8,785 bases of DNA from Rikenella microfusus (GCA_020719105.1 DYQV01000091.1:1-8785); one strand, 5' to 3'; counted from the stretch's first letter, positions 1 through 6,802 are shown. The notes: generated by a model from the sequence alone, not told the origin. Made by a program: numbers and translations.

Positions 1-1
1 C

Positions 2-109
2 GATTTTCTTAAAGTTTACCACAGTCATGTTGTTAATAAATGGATGCAGTTTTATGTATATAAACAGAAAGTTCAAAATGAAAAAATTACCAAAAAAGTA
101 AGGCCATGA
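2..109 (+). CDS. C-terminal fragment of a probable DUF4160 protein
   Basis: Only the last 35 codons are present; the start lies before the window. The readable tail has the pattern KW-x-x-F-Y-V followed by a basic stretch and EKITKK. From memory this matches the C-terminus of Bacteroidota DUF4160 proteins, where a W-x-D/N-F/Y-F-V segment is followed by E-K-I-T-K-K. The stop codon TGA (107-109) overlaps the ATG of the next gene (106-108) as ATGA, which implies translational coupling. A DUF4160 gene directly before a DUF2442 gene is a recurrent pair, which strengthens the call. The function of DUF4160 is not established; the pair is suspected to be toxin-antitoxin-like. Because the call rests on a short tail plus context, it is moderate. 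Confidence 0.6.
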   Translation, partial: DFLKVYHSHVVNKWMQFYVYKQKVQNEKITKKVRP

Positions 110-369
110 ATGTAATTAAAGTTATTAGCGCAGTTTATATTCAGGATTATAAGGTTAAGATTGGGTTTTCTGACAACATTTCAAGAGTAATTGATTTTGG
201 GCCTTTTTTAAAAGAAAACCATCATCCTCAATGGGAAAGGTATAGTAATTTCAATCACTTTAAAAAATTCAAGATTGAAAATGGCAATTTAGTGTGGGGG
301 CGAAACTGGGATTTAATTTTTCCTGTTGGTAATTTATATACCGGGAATTTACTTGAACATTGTTGTTAG
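106..369 (+). CDS. DUF2442 family protein
   Basis: This small cytoplasmic protein of 87 residues has the DUF2442 layout. An opening strand (VISAVYIQDYKVKIGFSDN, about 6-24) is followed by a V-I-D-F-G-P-F-L segment (28-35), an F-K-K-F-K-I-E-N-G-N-L-V-W strand pair (52-64), and the closing N-W-D-L-I-F-P-V-x-x-L-Y motif (67-78). Length is normal for the family. It overlaps the preceding DUF4160-like gene by ATGA, so the two are probably co-translated. The residues after L-Y-T-G-N (LLEHCC) look unlike a family C-terminus and coincide with the junction to the truncated ORF6N gene. The original stop was therefore probably lost in the same rearrangement. DUF2442 proteins have no assigned activity; an antitoxin-like role beside DUF4160 is a hypothesis only. 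Confidence 0.75.
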   Translation: MNVIKVISAVYIQDYKVKIGFSDNISRVIDFGPFLKENHHPQWERYSNFNHFKKFKIENGNLVWGRNWDLIFPVGNLYTGNLLEHCC

Positions 370-845
370 AAAGTGAACGCAAAAAGCTTGATAGCGATTT
401 GTCCGAAATATATGGCGTTGAAACAAGGGTGTTAAAACAAGCGGTAAGGCGCAACAGCAAAAGGTTCCCAGAAGATTTTATGTTTGAGTTGACTAAAAGT
501 GAAAATGAAATTTTAAGATCACAATTTGTGATCTTAAAGCAAGGACAATACTCAAAATATCTTCCTTTTGCATTCACCGAACAAGGTGTAGCAATGCTTT
601 CAAGTATTTTAAATTGTGATCGTTCCGTAATGGTAAATGTTCAGATTATTTGTGTTTTTGTAAACATGCGGAAAATGCTTACTGATACTTTGAGTTTAAA
701 ATTAGACATTATGGATATCAAAAAGAAACTTGAAAATCAAGATAAAAATATTGAGTTGGTATTTTCCTAATTCGATGAACTCATTGAAAAACAAGAGCAT
801 CCTAAACAAAGAAAGCCAATTGGGTTCAAAAAAGAAGGCGAATGA
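360..845 (+). pseudogene. ORF6N-domain gene, 5'-truncated and interrupted by a TAA
   Basis: The reading frame shows a clear ORF6N domain, a DNA-binding-associated domain common in phage and mobile-region proteins. It contains LDSDLSEIYGVETR, then RFPEDFMFELT, then LPFAFTEQGVAMLSS, then a V-N-V-Q-I helix. Two lesions are visible. First, the usual N-terminal 20 or so residues, ending in R-G-x-K-V-M before L-D-x-D-L, are missing: a TGA at 354-356 closes the frame and the only start is a TTG at 360 inside the DUF2442 gene. Second, TAA at 768-770 falls between VFS and FDELIEKQE, where intact relatives have a tyrosine (VFSYxDELIEKQ). The frame then stays open for 24 more family-like codons (771-842) to TGA at 843-845. 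A single TAT or TAC to TAA change explains the second lesion. The gene is probably non-functional, though a shortened 136-residue product could still be made. Confidence 0.8.
512..538. repeat. Perfect 13-bp inverted repeat inside the ORF6N remnant
   Basis: Arms TTTAAGATCACAA (512-524) and TTGTGATCTTAAA (526-538) are exact reverse complements around a single T at 525. The element lies within the codons for I-L-R-S-Q-F-V-I-L-K. With a one-base centre it would form a cruciform rather than a stable RNA hairpin with a normal loop. No function is evident. Confidence 0.85.
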
Positions 846-887
846 AGTAGTAAAAAGCTGCGTATGCCCACGAAACTACTTTTTAGG

Positions 888-948
888 CAGGGCTTGACTT
901 TCTTCCCCTTTTCAATTAATGGGCTGTTTTTCAATCAGTCAAACCCTG
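888..948. repeat. Long-loop inverted repeat downstream of the amidase gene
   Basis: CAGGGCTTGAC (888-898) pairs with GTCAAACCCTG (938-948) with one mismatch. In a minus-strand transcript, which is how the neighbouring amidase gene is read, the mismatch becomes a G-U wobble and the 11-bp stem is continuous. The 39-nt loop and the absence of a U-run after the stem make it a poor intrinsic terminator. It could still form the 3' end structure of the amidase mRNA. Confidence 0.5.
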
Positions 949-987
949 TCTTGTCTTTCCTGACTTCCAACTCCCGTCTTCCGTCTT
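946..987. repeat. Imperfect 7-bp tandem repeats (six units)
   Basis: On the minus strand, directly after the amidase stop codon, the sequence divides into six 7-mers: AAGACGG, AAGACGG, GAGTTGG, AAGTCAG, GAAAGAC and AAGACAG. Purine-rich units of this kind (AAGACGG or AAGTCGG) resemble short intergenic repeats that I recall between genes in many Bacteroidota genomes. They are too short and spacer-free to be a CRISPR array. Confidence 0.6.
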
Positions 988-989
988 TT

Positions 990-3977
990 TTACTTCTTCA
1001 ATAAAAACTCCAACATGTTCTTCATCAAAGCATCACGGTGCGTATCATTCAAAATGGTTTCAAATGGAAATCCCAAGGCAATTACTTTATACTTACCGGA
1101 ATAAATAACCCCGGCGCTCATGTTATTTTCGGCATACCTCATAAATGTTGATGAAGTGGTGTCGAACGGAACAATGGCGTCTGGAGCTTCAGCTTTATAT
1201 ATAGTTGGATGAAATTGGGTATTAAATTGAAATGCTGTAGATGAATTTTTAAAGAGGCTGTCGCAAAAATAAACGTTCCCCAACCTTGAAGCATGATCAG
1301 CCCGTACTTTGTATTTTAATAAATTACCTACCAAACTGTCCTGCTTTTGAAAAGAAACATCGCTACCAATATAAGAGCCTGTAATGAGTAGGTTCCCTCC
1401 GTTTTGTATATACGAATCAAGCTGCGTAAGCAACTCTTTTGTAAAAACAGGAAACCGGCTCTTTACTGAATCTTTCGGTAGAAAGGTTGTTTTTTCTTCG
1501 CCTGCCAAATAATCAACCACCGGATAATTCGCTAATGGGGAAAGACCCTCTGCAACCGATTCATCGCTTACCGATGCAAAAGCATACGTTGCATTTTTAA
1601 TAGCTTTGCCGTGTATGTAAGTATAATCGAAGGTATTTCCGGGAATTATTAAATGTTCCAATTCGGCGCCTGAGGCTCCATGACCCGGAGAATCGTCATC
1701 GAGCCATGGCTTATTCCGGTCGAACTCAAACTGAGTGCCGGTGGTTTGAAAGTTCATCTGATAGTCAACTCCTTCATCAATTTGGTTCATAAAGCCGGCA
1801 TATTTTCCATCATCAATAATTGCTGGGGAAGCCAAACGATCAAATCCATTTATAATCAAAACGGTATCGATAGCGCCTGATGTATGACAAGCAGATAGTA
1901 TTTCCGAAGGAAAACTTTCGCCTCCCTTGTTCCAAGCGGTAATTTTGAATGAATAAATCACATTTGGAATCATATTTTGGATTTGAATCTGGGGCTCTTT
2001 AACAAAAGTTCCATTATCAAAGTCTTCATCGTCCTTACGCTGGTAAACCAAGTAGCCTTCGGGAGTTGCTGTTTCTTCGAGGCTATCAATAACCGGCTTC
2101 CATTGTAAATTGGCCGCATTGAAAAGCGACAAGGAAATTTGAAAATGTGATACGGGTAGCGGTTGTACCATGTATATAAACCCCTGTTGAAACGATAAAA
2201 ACTTCAAAATTCCTTTGTAAATAGCCCGGCTGGCATCGAAGCGGAACTGAGGGTCTTGTCCGTAGCACACATCCATAAAGTTCTGATGTGAGAATAGTTC
2301 CAGTAACATGCTGGGCGTGTTTGGCCGAAAAGCTTCACTATAGGGTTTGTCCAACATTCCACGTCGCGTCCATCCGCTATCCTGCTTTTGCCGAATATCG
2401 GTTACCAATTGGGTTTGAATCAAATCGGTTAGGTCGCGCGAGGCCATCTTTGATAGTCCATTTGGATAGGTGGAAGATTCTTCGGTGGTACTGTAAATTC
2501 CTAAACTTCCTATAGTTGAATCATTTTTAGCTATTCCTGCATCGGTGTGAAATGCAAAAGAAAGGTCAATAGGGATGCCTAATCCCGGATGGGTTCTATC
2601 TTTTTTAGGACCCGATGGAGCACCCATTAAATAATTTACCCATTCTCCACGGCTCTGGTAATCATCCATATAATCGTTTATGGTGTCGCCATGTAATCTC
2701 CAAACCAAGGAATCAGGAATTCCTGCATACTGCAAATAATAGCGGGCTGCTTCCTGAAAACGGGGTTTTTGGCTCACCATTCCATTTCGGCTAACATTCC
2801 CCATTCCGCCTCCAAATCGAACAGCATCGGCGCTTATTTTTTGACCGTTTTTTTTCGATTGACTCGATAAAACCACCTTACCTTCTTGCTCATTAATTCC
2901 TTGATGAAATTTAAACCTACCCAAATAAATCCAGGTGTTACCTCCCATTTTTTGATTTACTTGAAATACTGTTTCTCCGCCGGAATGAAATACGGTGTAA
3001 TTTGCTTTGTCGGTATTGTTTGGCGAATGGTGGTAAGAAACATAAACCGGATAGTACCCTTCTTCGGGAATATTAGGAATCCATTCCACCGATTGTTTTC
3101 CCTCTTTATCGGTTCTAAATTCAATTGATGTACCCAATTCAAATGGATTTTCTATGGTATAAGGAGGATTTCCTATGCCAAATCCTTTATCTTCTCTTAC
3201 TACGACAGCACTTTTTCTGTATATGCTGTTATTGAGACTGCCATTGTTATCCACAATCACTTCCTGAGTTTGCCAGTCGCGCTCGCGTGGAATCATTACA
3301 TTGGCTCCTGCATTTTCCAGCATAGGAATTAGGGTTTTTATCATGTATGAAAAGGAGGACATGTCTTCCACTGTTTGAAACAACCGTGCCCGCTGCCATT
3401 CCCATCGGTCCAGTTTCTTTTCGTAATAGTATCCATGACTGGGCCACATAGCCAAATGAGTGTTGGATAAAACAGTAACATGGGGAATTGGTTTGGATAA
3501 ATTCTTTACCAAAGGTTCTTGTGTGGATGGCTGGTTTTTTGGAATACGTTTTTTGTCATACCATTTTTTATCCGACCTATAATAATTAGGTATGTATTCA
3601 TAAATATTCTTTTGGTTGGAATGGATGGATATTTTATAGTTTTGGTAGGGTTCACCAAGGTATTTCTTTAAGTGCCATAGCAAACTGTCCACGGTAGTTT
3701 CACGCATGGGGGAGTATGCAAATTTTGGCTTCAAATGAAGTTCTATGGTTTTGTTTTTTGTATTTACAAGTAAGGTATCCATTTGGATGGAATCCTTCTT
3801 ATAATATCCGGTTAACTGATTAAAATATAATGAGTTAATTTTGTCATTCACAAATTGTTCTGCCAATTTATTAATAGAACTGCGGTAGGGGACAATTTGG
3901 TGCTGACCAAAAACAATCCCTGTGTTTAGGAAGAGTAGTCCTATGATTCCAAGTAATATAAAAAATTGAGGCTTCAT
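990..3977 (-). CDS. Secreted N-acetylmuramoyl-L-alanine amidase with inserted golvesin-type domain
   Basis: This exported protein (995 residues from this start) is predicted to cut the MurNAc-L-alanine bond of peptidoglycan fragments. A signal peptide (1-24: MKPQ, then a hydrophobic core, ending VFGQ) has no lipobox cysteine. An N-terminal region of unknown type follows (25-165). The Amidase_3-like fold is split. The first half has P-S-H-G (His181) and T-V-E-D-M (Glu204); the second has S-F-A-F-H-T-D-A-G (His477) and M-L-L-E-L (Glu560). These fit the His/Glu/His zinc ligands and catalytic Glu. Between the halves sits a golvesin-like beta-sandwich (about 251-391; WIPNIPEEGYYPVYVSY, MGGNTWIYLG, ADAVRFGGG). 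A fibronectin III-like domain (606-696) and an alpha/beta C-terminal domain (702-995) follow. An ATG at 4004 would add nine residues, but a good promoter places transcription start close to that codon, so I prefer 3977. Such proteins are often mislabelled xanthan lyase. Divergent from murK. Confidence 0.85.
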   Translation of the reverse strand: MKPQFFILLGIIGLLFLNTGIVFGQHQIVPYRSSINKLAEQFVNDKINSLYFNQLTGYYKKDSIQMDTLLVNTKNKTIELHLKPKFAYSPMRETTVDSLLWHLKKYLGEPYQNYKISIHSNQKNIYEYIPNYYRSDKKWYDKKRIPKNQPSTQEPLVKNLSKPIPHVTVLSNTHLAMWPSHGYYYEKKLDRWEWQRARLFQTVEDMSSFSYMIKTLIPMLENAGANVMIPRERDWQTQEVIVDNNGSLNNSIYRKSAVVVREDKGFGIGNPPYTIENPFELGTSIEFRTDKEGKQSVEWIPNIPEEGYYPVYVSYHHSPNNTDKANYTVFHSGGETVFQVNQKMGGNTWIYLGRFKFHQGINEQEGKVVLSSQSKKNGQKISADAVRFGGGMGNVSRNGMVSQKPRFQEAARYYLQYAGIPDSLVWRLHGDTINDYMDDYQSRGEWVNYLMGAPSGPKKDRTHPGLGIPIDLSFAFHTDAGIAKNDSTIGSLGIYSTTEESSTYPNGLSKMASRDLTDLIQTQLVTDIRQKQDSGWTRRGMLDKPYSEAFRPNTPSMLLELFSHQNFMDVCYGQDPQFRFDASRAIYKGILKFLSFQQGFIYMVQPLPVSHFQISLSLFNAANLQWKPVIDSLEETATPEGYLVYQRKDDEDFDNGTFVKEPQIQIQNMIPNVIYSFKITAWNKGGESFPSEILSACHTSGAIDTVLIINGFDRLASPAIIDDGKYAGFMNQIDEGVDYQMNFQTTGTQFEFDRNKPWLDDDSPGHGASGAELEHLIIPGNTFDYTYIHGKAIKNATYAFASVSDESVAEGLSPLANYPVVDYLAGEEKTTFLPKDSVKSRFPVFTKELLTQLDSYIQNGGNLLITGSYIGSDVSFQKQDSLVGNLLKYKVRADHASRLGNVYFCDSLFKNSSTAFQFNTQFHPTIYKAEAPDAIVPFDTTSSTFMRYAENNMSAGVIYSGKYKVIALGFPFETILNDTHRDALMKNMLEFLLKK

Positions 3978-4005
3978 CCTCCGATTTATTTGTAGATTTT
4001 CCATC

Positions 4006-4036
4006 CAAAAATAGATTTATTATTCAAAAAAACAAA
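4006..4036 (-). promoter_or_regulatory. Promoter of the amidase gene
   Basis: Read on the minus strand, TTTG (4036-4033), exactly 19 bp, then TATTTTTG (4013-4006) match the Bacteroidota sigma pattern TTTG-N19-TAnnTTTG. Transcription would start near 3999-4002, at or just past the ATG at 4004 and about 25 nt before the ATG at 3977. This decides the start chosen for the gene. Confidence 0.65.
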
Positions 4037-4040
4037 ATAG

Positions 4041-4054
4041 GTAATACATATTAC
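4041..4054. promoter_or_regulatory. Dyad just upstream of the amidase promoter
   Basis: GTAATA-CA-TATTAC is a perfect 6-bp inverted repeat with a 2-bp centre. It overlaps a tandem TACATAT duplication (4045-4051, 4052-4058). It lies directly beyond the -33 element of the amidase promoter in the shared amidase/murK control region, where an activator or repressor could bind. Its first seven bases (GTAATAC) are also the core of the palindrome at 8666-8680. Binding is inferred, not shown. Confidence 0.4.
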
Positions 4055-4106
4055 ATATTATAAAAATATTTCTTAATTTAGCCAAGTAAAAATTTATAAA
4101 TGGCAA

Positions 4107-4136
4107 TTTAAAGGTTGTCAGTAAAAATAAGCTTTG
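4107..4136 (+). promoter_or_regulatory. Possible murK promoter
   Basis: AAGCTTTG (4129-4136) matches TAnnTTTG at all but the first base. TTTA (4107-4110), 18 bp upstream, is one base from the -33 TTTG. Start of transcription would be near 4141, about 40 nt before the murK ATG. This is a weak match and the only plausible plus-strand candidate I found in the gap. Confidence 0.3.
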
Positions 4137-4180
4137 TTACTATAAAAACCTAAGCACATTAAATAATACAAACAATTAAT

Positions 4181-5023
4181 ATGGTTTTAATAGCAGATGG
4201 TGGTTCAACTAAAGTGGATTGGCGCCTGATTTCAGGCAGTCGGGTCTCTAGTTATCAAACACTGGGTATCAATCCGTTTATTATTTCCGAAGATGTTATT
4301 TTGGACATTTTAAACCACGCAGATTGGAAAAAAGAAGCCCATCAAATTAATACAGTTCACTTTTATGGGGCTGGTTTGGTTAATGAACAAGCAAAAGGTA
4401 TCATACAAAAATCATTATCCACAGTTATCGGTGCACATGCGGCAATTAATGTAAATGATGACTTGTTAGGAGCAGCCCGTGCGTTATTTGGCAATCAGCA
4501 AGGAATTGTCTGCGTATTGGGTACGGGTTCTAACTCTTGTTTTTTCAATGGAAAAGAGGTGGTTGAAAAGATTCCTGCTTTGGGATACATTATTGGTGAT
4601 GAGGGCAGTGGAGCTTATATGGGAAAGCTATTTGTAAATGCGTTACTAAAGCGCGAATTTACGTTGGATTTTACCAACCAGTTGCTGAAAAATGAAAATC
4701 TGTCGCAAGATCAGATACTTGAGGGTGTGTACAAAAAACCTTTCCCTAACAGGTACCTTGCTTCGTTTACATATATTATCAATAAATACATTGAAAATCC
4801 TGAGGTTCGTGCTTTGGTGGCCAATTCCTTTGAATCGTTTTTAAAAAAGAATGTATTAAAATATCCACAACTAAAGGAGTGTAAGGTGGGTTTTGTCGGA
4901 TCAATCGCTGCTGTTTTTGAGCCAGTTTTAATTGAAGTTCTGACAAAGCATTCCATTCAAATCAGTAAAATCAGTAAAGCCCCCATTGATGATTTAGTGA
5001 AGTATCATGGTTCAACTCATTAA
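4181..5023 (+). CDS. murK: N-acetylmuramic acid kinase, BadF/BadG/BcrA/BcrD family
   Basis: This cytoplasmic ATP-dependent amino-sugar kinase is predicted to phosphorylate MurNAc at O6, giving the substrate of the adjacent MurQ. The 280 residues have the ASKHA kinase layout. The phosphate-1 loop is A-D-G-G-S-T-K (5-11). A V-N-D-D segment (91-94) is the likely site of the catalytic or metal-binding Asp. The phosphate-2 motif is G-T-G-S-N-S (114-119), I-G-D-E-G-S-G (138-144) is conserved, and the adenosine-side motif is V-G-F-V-G-S-I-A (236-243). Length is normal for the family. The stop is 14 nt before the murQ ATG, so the two form an operon, as in the murTKQ cluster of Tannerella forsythia, where MurK is a characterised MurNAc kinase. 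No murT-type transporter precedes it here. Sequence alone does not separate MurNAc from GlcNAc specificity; the murQ neighbour favours MurNAc. The only nearby in-frame start is this ATG. Confidence 0.85.
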   Translation: MVLIADGGSTKVDWRLISGSRVSSYQTLGINPFIISEDVILDILNHADWKKEAHQINTVHFYGAGLVNEQAKGIIQKSLSTVIGAHAAINVNDDLLGAARALFGNQQGIVCVLGTGSNSCFFNGKEVVEKIPALGYIIGDEGSGAYMGKLFVNALLKREFTLDFTNQLLKNENLSQDQILEGVYKKPFPNRYLASFTYIINKYIENPEVRALVANSFESFLKKNVLKYPQLKECKVGFVGSIAAVFEPVLIEVLTKHSIQISKISKAPIDDLVKYHGSTH

Positions 5024-5037
5024 AATTTAAAAGTAAT

Positions 5038-5850
5038 ATGGTGAATATAACTGAATCCAACTCAATTTATGATAATCTTGAGAAGATGACAGTGAAAGAG
5101 CTTCTTGAGAATATAAATAGGGAAGATAGCACGGTTCATATAGCTGTAAATAAAATAATACCACAAATTGAACAAGTGGTGGAAAATATTATTCCCAGGA
5201 TAATAAAGGGGGGACGACTTTTTTACATTGGTGCGGGAACCAGCGGAAGGCTTGGCATTCTCGATGCATCAGAAATACCTCCTACGTATGGTGTTCCTTA
5301 TGATATTGTGATAGGACTTATTGCAGGGGGTGATCAAGCCATCCGTAAAGCTATTGAATCGGCAGAGGATGATGAACACGGTGCATGGCGCGATATGGTT
5401 CCATTTAAGCCGCGGGCCTTTGATTCGGTAATTGGAATTGCGGCCTCTGGACGCACCCCCTATGTAATTGGAGCTGTAAAACAAGCCAAAAGTGAAGGAT
5501 TATTTACTGCTTGTATTGTTTGCAATCCGGGTTCGCAACTGTCAAAGGAAGTGGATATTGCTCTTGAAGCTATTGTTGGCCCGGAATTTGTTACCGGTAG
5601 CACCCGCATGAAAGCAGGAACAGCTCAAAAGTTGGTTTTGAATATGATTACTACTTCCATTATGATAAAATTAGGAAGGGTAAAAGGGAACAAAATGGTT
5701 GATATGCAATTGACCAACAATAAACTGGTGGAGAGAGGTTCCCGAATGATTATGGATGAATTAGGATTATCCATTGATGAATCGCGACGACTATTGCTAT
5801 TGCATGGTTCTGTGCGCAATGCGGTTGATAATTACTTAAATAACATATAG
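5038..5850 (+). CDS. murQ: N-acetylmuramic acid 6-phosphate etherase
   Basis: MurQ cleaves the D-lactyl ether of MurNAc-6-phosphate, releasing GlcNAc-6-phosphate and D-lactate in the cytoplasm. This is the committing step of MurNAc salvage. The 270-residue protein is a single SIS-fold domain with family signatures: G-A-G-T-S-G-R-L-G (65-73), L-D-A-S-E-I-P-P-T (75-83), G-L-I-A-G-G (93-98), G-I-A-A-S-G-R-T-P-Y (133-142) and T-G-S-T-R-M-K-A-G-T-A-Q-K (186-198). Glu79 and Glu110 align with the two essential glutamates of E. coli MurQ (Glu83, Glu114); their spacing of 31 is identical. The protein is shorter at the C-terminus than the 298-residue E. coli enzyme, as I recall for Bacteroidota forms. 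It is the second gene of the murK-murQ operon and is followed by a strong terminator. All key residues are present and I see no damage. Confidence 0.95.
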   Translation: MVNITESNSIYDNLEKMTVKELLENINREDSTVHIAVNKIIPQIEQVVENIIPRIIKGGRLFYIGAGTSGRLGILDASEIPPTYGVPYDIVIGLIAGGDQAIRKAIESAEDDEHGAWRDMVPFKPRAFDSVIGIAASGRTPYVIGAVKQAKSEGLFTACIVCNPGSQLSKEVDIALEAIVGPEFVTGSTRMKAGTAQKLVLNMITTSIMIKLGRVKGNKMVDMQLTNNKLVERGSRMIMDELGLSIDESRRLLLLHGSVRNAVDNYLNNI

Positions 5851-5895
5851 TTCATTTATTGGAAATTGTTCGAATAATTTGTTTGAAATATATAT

Positions 5896-5936
5896 AAACA
5901 AAGGAGCTTCTTTTTCGGAAGCTCCTTTGTTTTTTT
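5896..5936 (+). terminator. Intrinsic terminator after murQ
   Basis: ACAAAGGAGCTTC (5898-5910) and GAAGCTCCTTTGT (5918-5930) form a perfect 13-bp stem, extendable to 15 bp by flanking A/T pairs, with a 7-nt loop TTTTTCG. Seven Ts (5930-5936) follow. It lies 47 bp after the murQ stop and 14 bp beyond the end of the convergent regulator gene. It may act on both strands, though the minus-strand side ends in a weaker TTTATATAT. Confidence 0.9.
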
Positions 5937-5949
5937 GAACGATGATTGA

Positions 5950-6672
5950 CTAAAATACCCTCATATACTTATCATAAATTTCCTGAGTTCGCTCCAAATG
6001 TGCCTTCATTAAATCGAAAGCTTCTTGTTCTTTTTTGTTTCGTATAGCTTCAATTATCTGACTGTGCAAATTGTAAGTATTTTCCTTTTCGCCTTCAATA
6101 TTTCCATAAATATAATTCCTCATTCTTGGAAGCAACGAGTATATAGGTTCCATGGTAATTTGCGTAATTGGATTCCCGGTTGCTTTGGTTATTATTAAAT
6201 GGAAACGGTTGTCCAGATCTGCTTCAAGCTGAGTATTGTCGTGGTTACACTTTTTAAACTCTGCCAAATTCTTATCCAATTCAATGATATCTTCTTTAGT
6301 ACGATTCTTAGCAGCTAACCGAGCAATTTCGGGTTCAAAAAGCCGTCGCACCTCAATTATCTCCGAGAGCAAGTTATTATCAAATTTAAGGTCGTAGTAT
6401 AAATTCAAAGAATTTATGGCATCTTCAATAGTAATTTCAGATACATACATTCCACTTCCTTTCTGAATGTCAATTAATCCCCTTGCGCTCAGTCTTCTCA
6501 ATGCTTCCCTTAAGGCAGTACGGCTTACACCAAACGCCTCGCACAATTCTCTCTCGGTAGGAAGCTTTGAACCAAGAATCAGTTTTTTATCCCGAATGGC
6601 GTTCTCAATCGTTCGTTCAATTTTCTGACTCAGGGTTTGTCTGTCTCCCAGATGTTTAAAAATGTCATCCAT
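5950..6672 (-). CDS. GntR-family regulator, FadR subfamily (FCD domain)
   Basis: This is a 240-residue DNA-binding regulator. The N-terminal winged helix (about 12-80) has the GntR signature L-P-T-E-R-E-L, then F-G-V-S-R-T-A-L-R-E-A-L-R-R-L, then G-L-I, and the wing K-G-S-G-M-Y-V. The C-terminal helical part (about 100-232) is an FCD ligand-binding domain with E-V-R-R-L-F-E-P-E and the metal-site set D154-x3-H158, H203 and H225. FCD proteins commonly bind a metal plus a small carboxylate; LldR of this family senses lactate. The gene converges on murQ and lies 187 bp downstream of the yngK-like gene on the same strand, so it may be co-transcribed with it. Control of the surrounding salvage genes is inferred from position only. 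A carboxylated ligand such as MurNAc-6-phosphate or the D-lactate made by MurQ would suit the domain, but no ligand can be read from the sequence. Confidence 0.88.
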   Translation of the reverse strand: MDDIFKHLGDRQTLSQKIERTIENAIRDKKLILGSKLPTERELCEAFGVSRTALREALRRLSARGLIDIQKGSGMYVSEITIEDAINSLNLYYDLKFDNNLLSEIIEVRRLFEPEIARLAAKNRTKEDIIELDKNLAEFKKCNHDNTQLEADLDNRFHLIITKATGNPITQITMEPIYSLLPRMRNYIYGNIEGEKENTYNLHSQIIEAIRNKKEQEAFDLMKAHLERTQEIYDKYMRVF

Positions 6673-6802
6673 TTATTCAGCAATAATATAATTCAAAAGA
6701 GTCTTTCATATTAGAATTCATTTATGCTTAAAACATAAAACTAAATCAAATGATCAAGCACTAAAAAACAATTCTATGTTTTCAAAACGAAAGTAATATA
6801 TC

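Noticed and set aside
512..538. CRP/FNR-type binding site (GATCACAATTTGTGATC)
   Set aside because: The half-sites are in the order TCACA-TGTGA, the reverse of the CRP order TGTGA-N6-TCACA, and the site is inside a gene remnant with no promoter beside it.
269..577. Minus-strand ORF of 102 codons
   Set aside because: It is antisense to DUF2442 and the ORF6N remnant, both of which show family motifs in their own frames.
888..948. Intrinsic terminator for the amidase gene
   Set aside because: The loop is 39 nt and the stem is followed by CCTAAAAAG on the minus strand, with no U-run.
946..987. CRISPR array
   Set aside because: The repeated units are 7 bp, contiguous and imperfect, with no spacers and no cas genes in the window.
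3975..3982. Shine-Dalgarno sequence (GGAGG) for the ATG at 3977
   Set aside because: GGAGG touches the ATG with zero spacing, too close to act, and the other genes here show no such sequence.
990..4004. Xanthan lyase
   Set aside because: That common label comes from the golvesin-like domain only. The His/Glu/His motifs and the murK-murQ context fit a peptidoglycan amidase, and no polysaccharide lyase domain is visible.
5038..5850. Truncation of murQ relative to E. coli
   Set aside because: All SIS motifs and both catalytic glutamates are present; the shorter C-terminus appears normal for this phylum.
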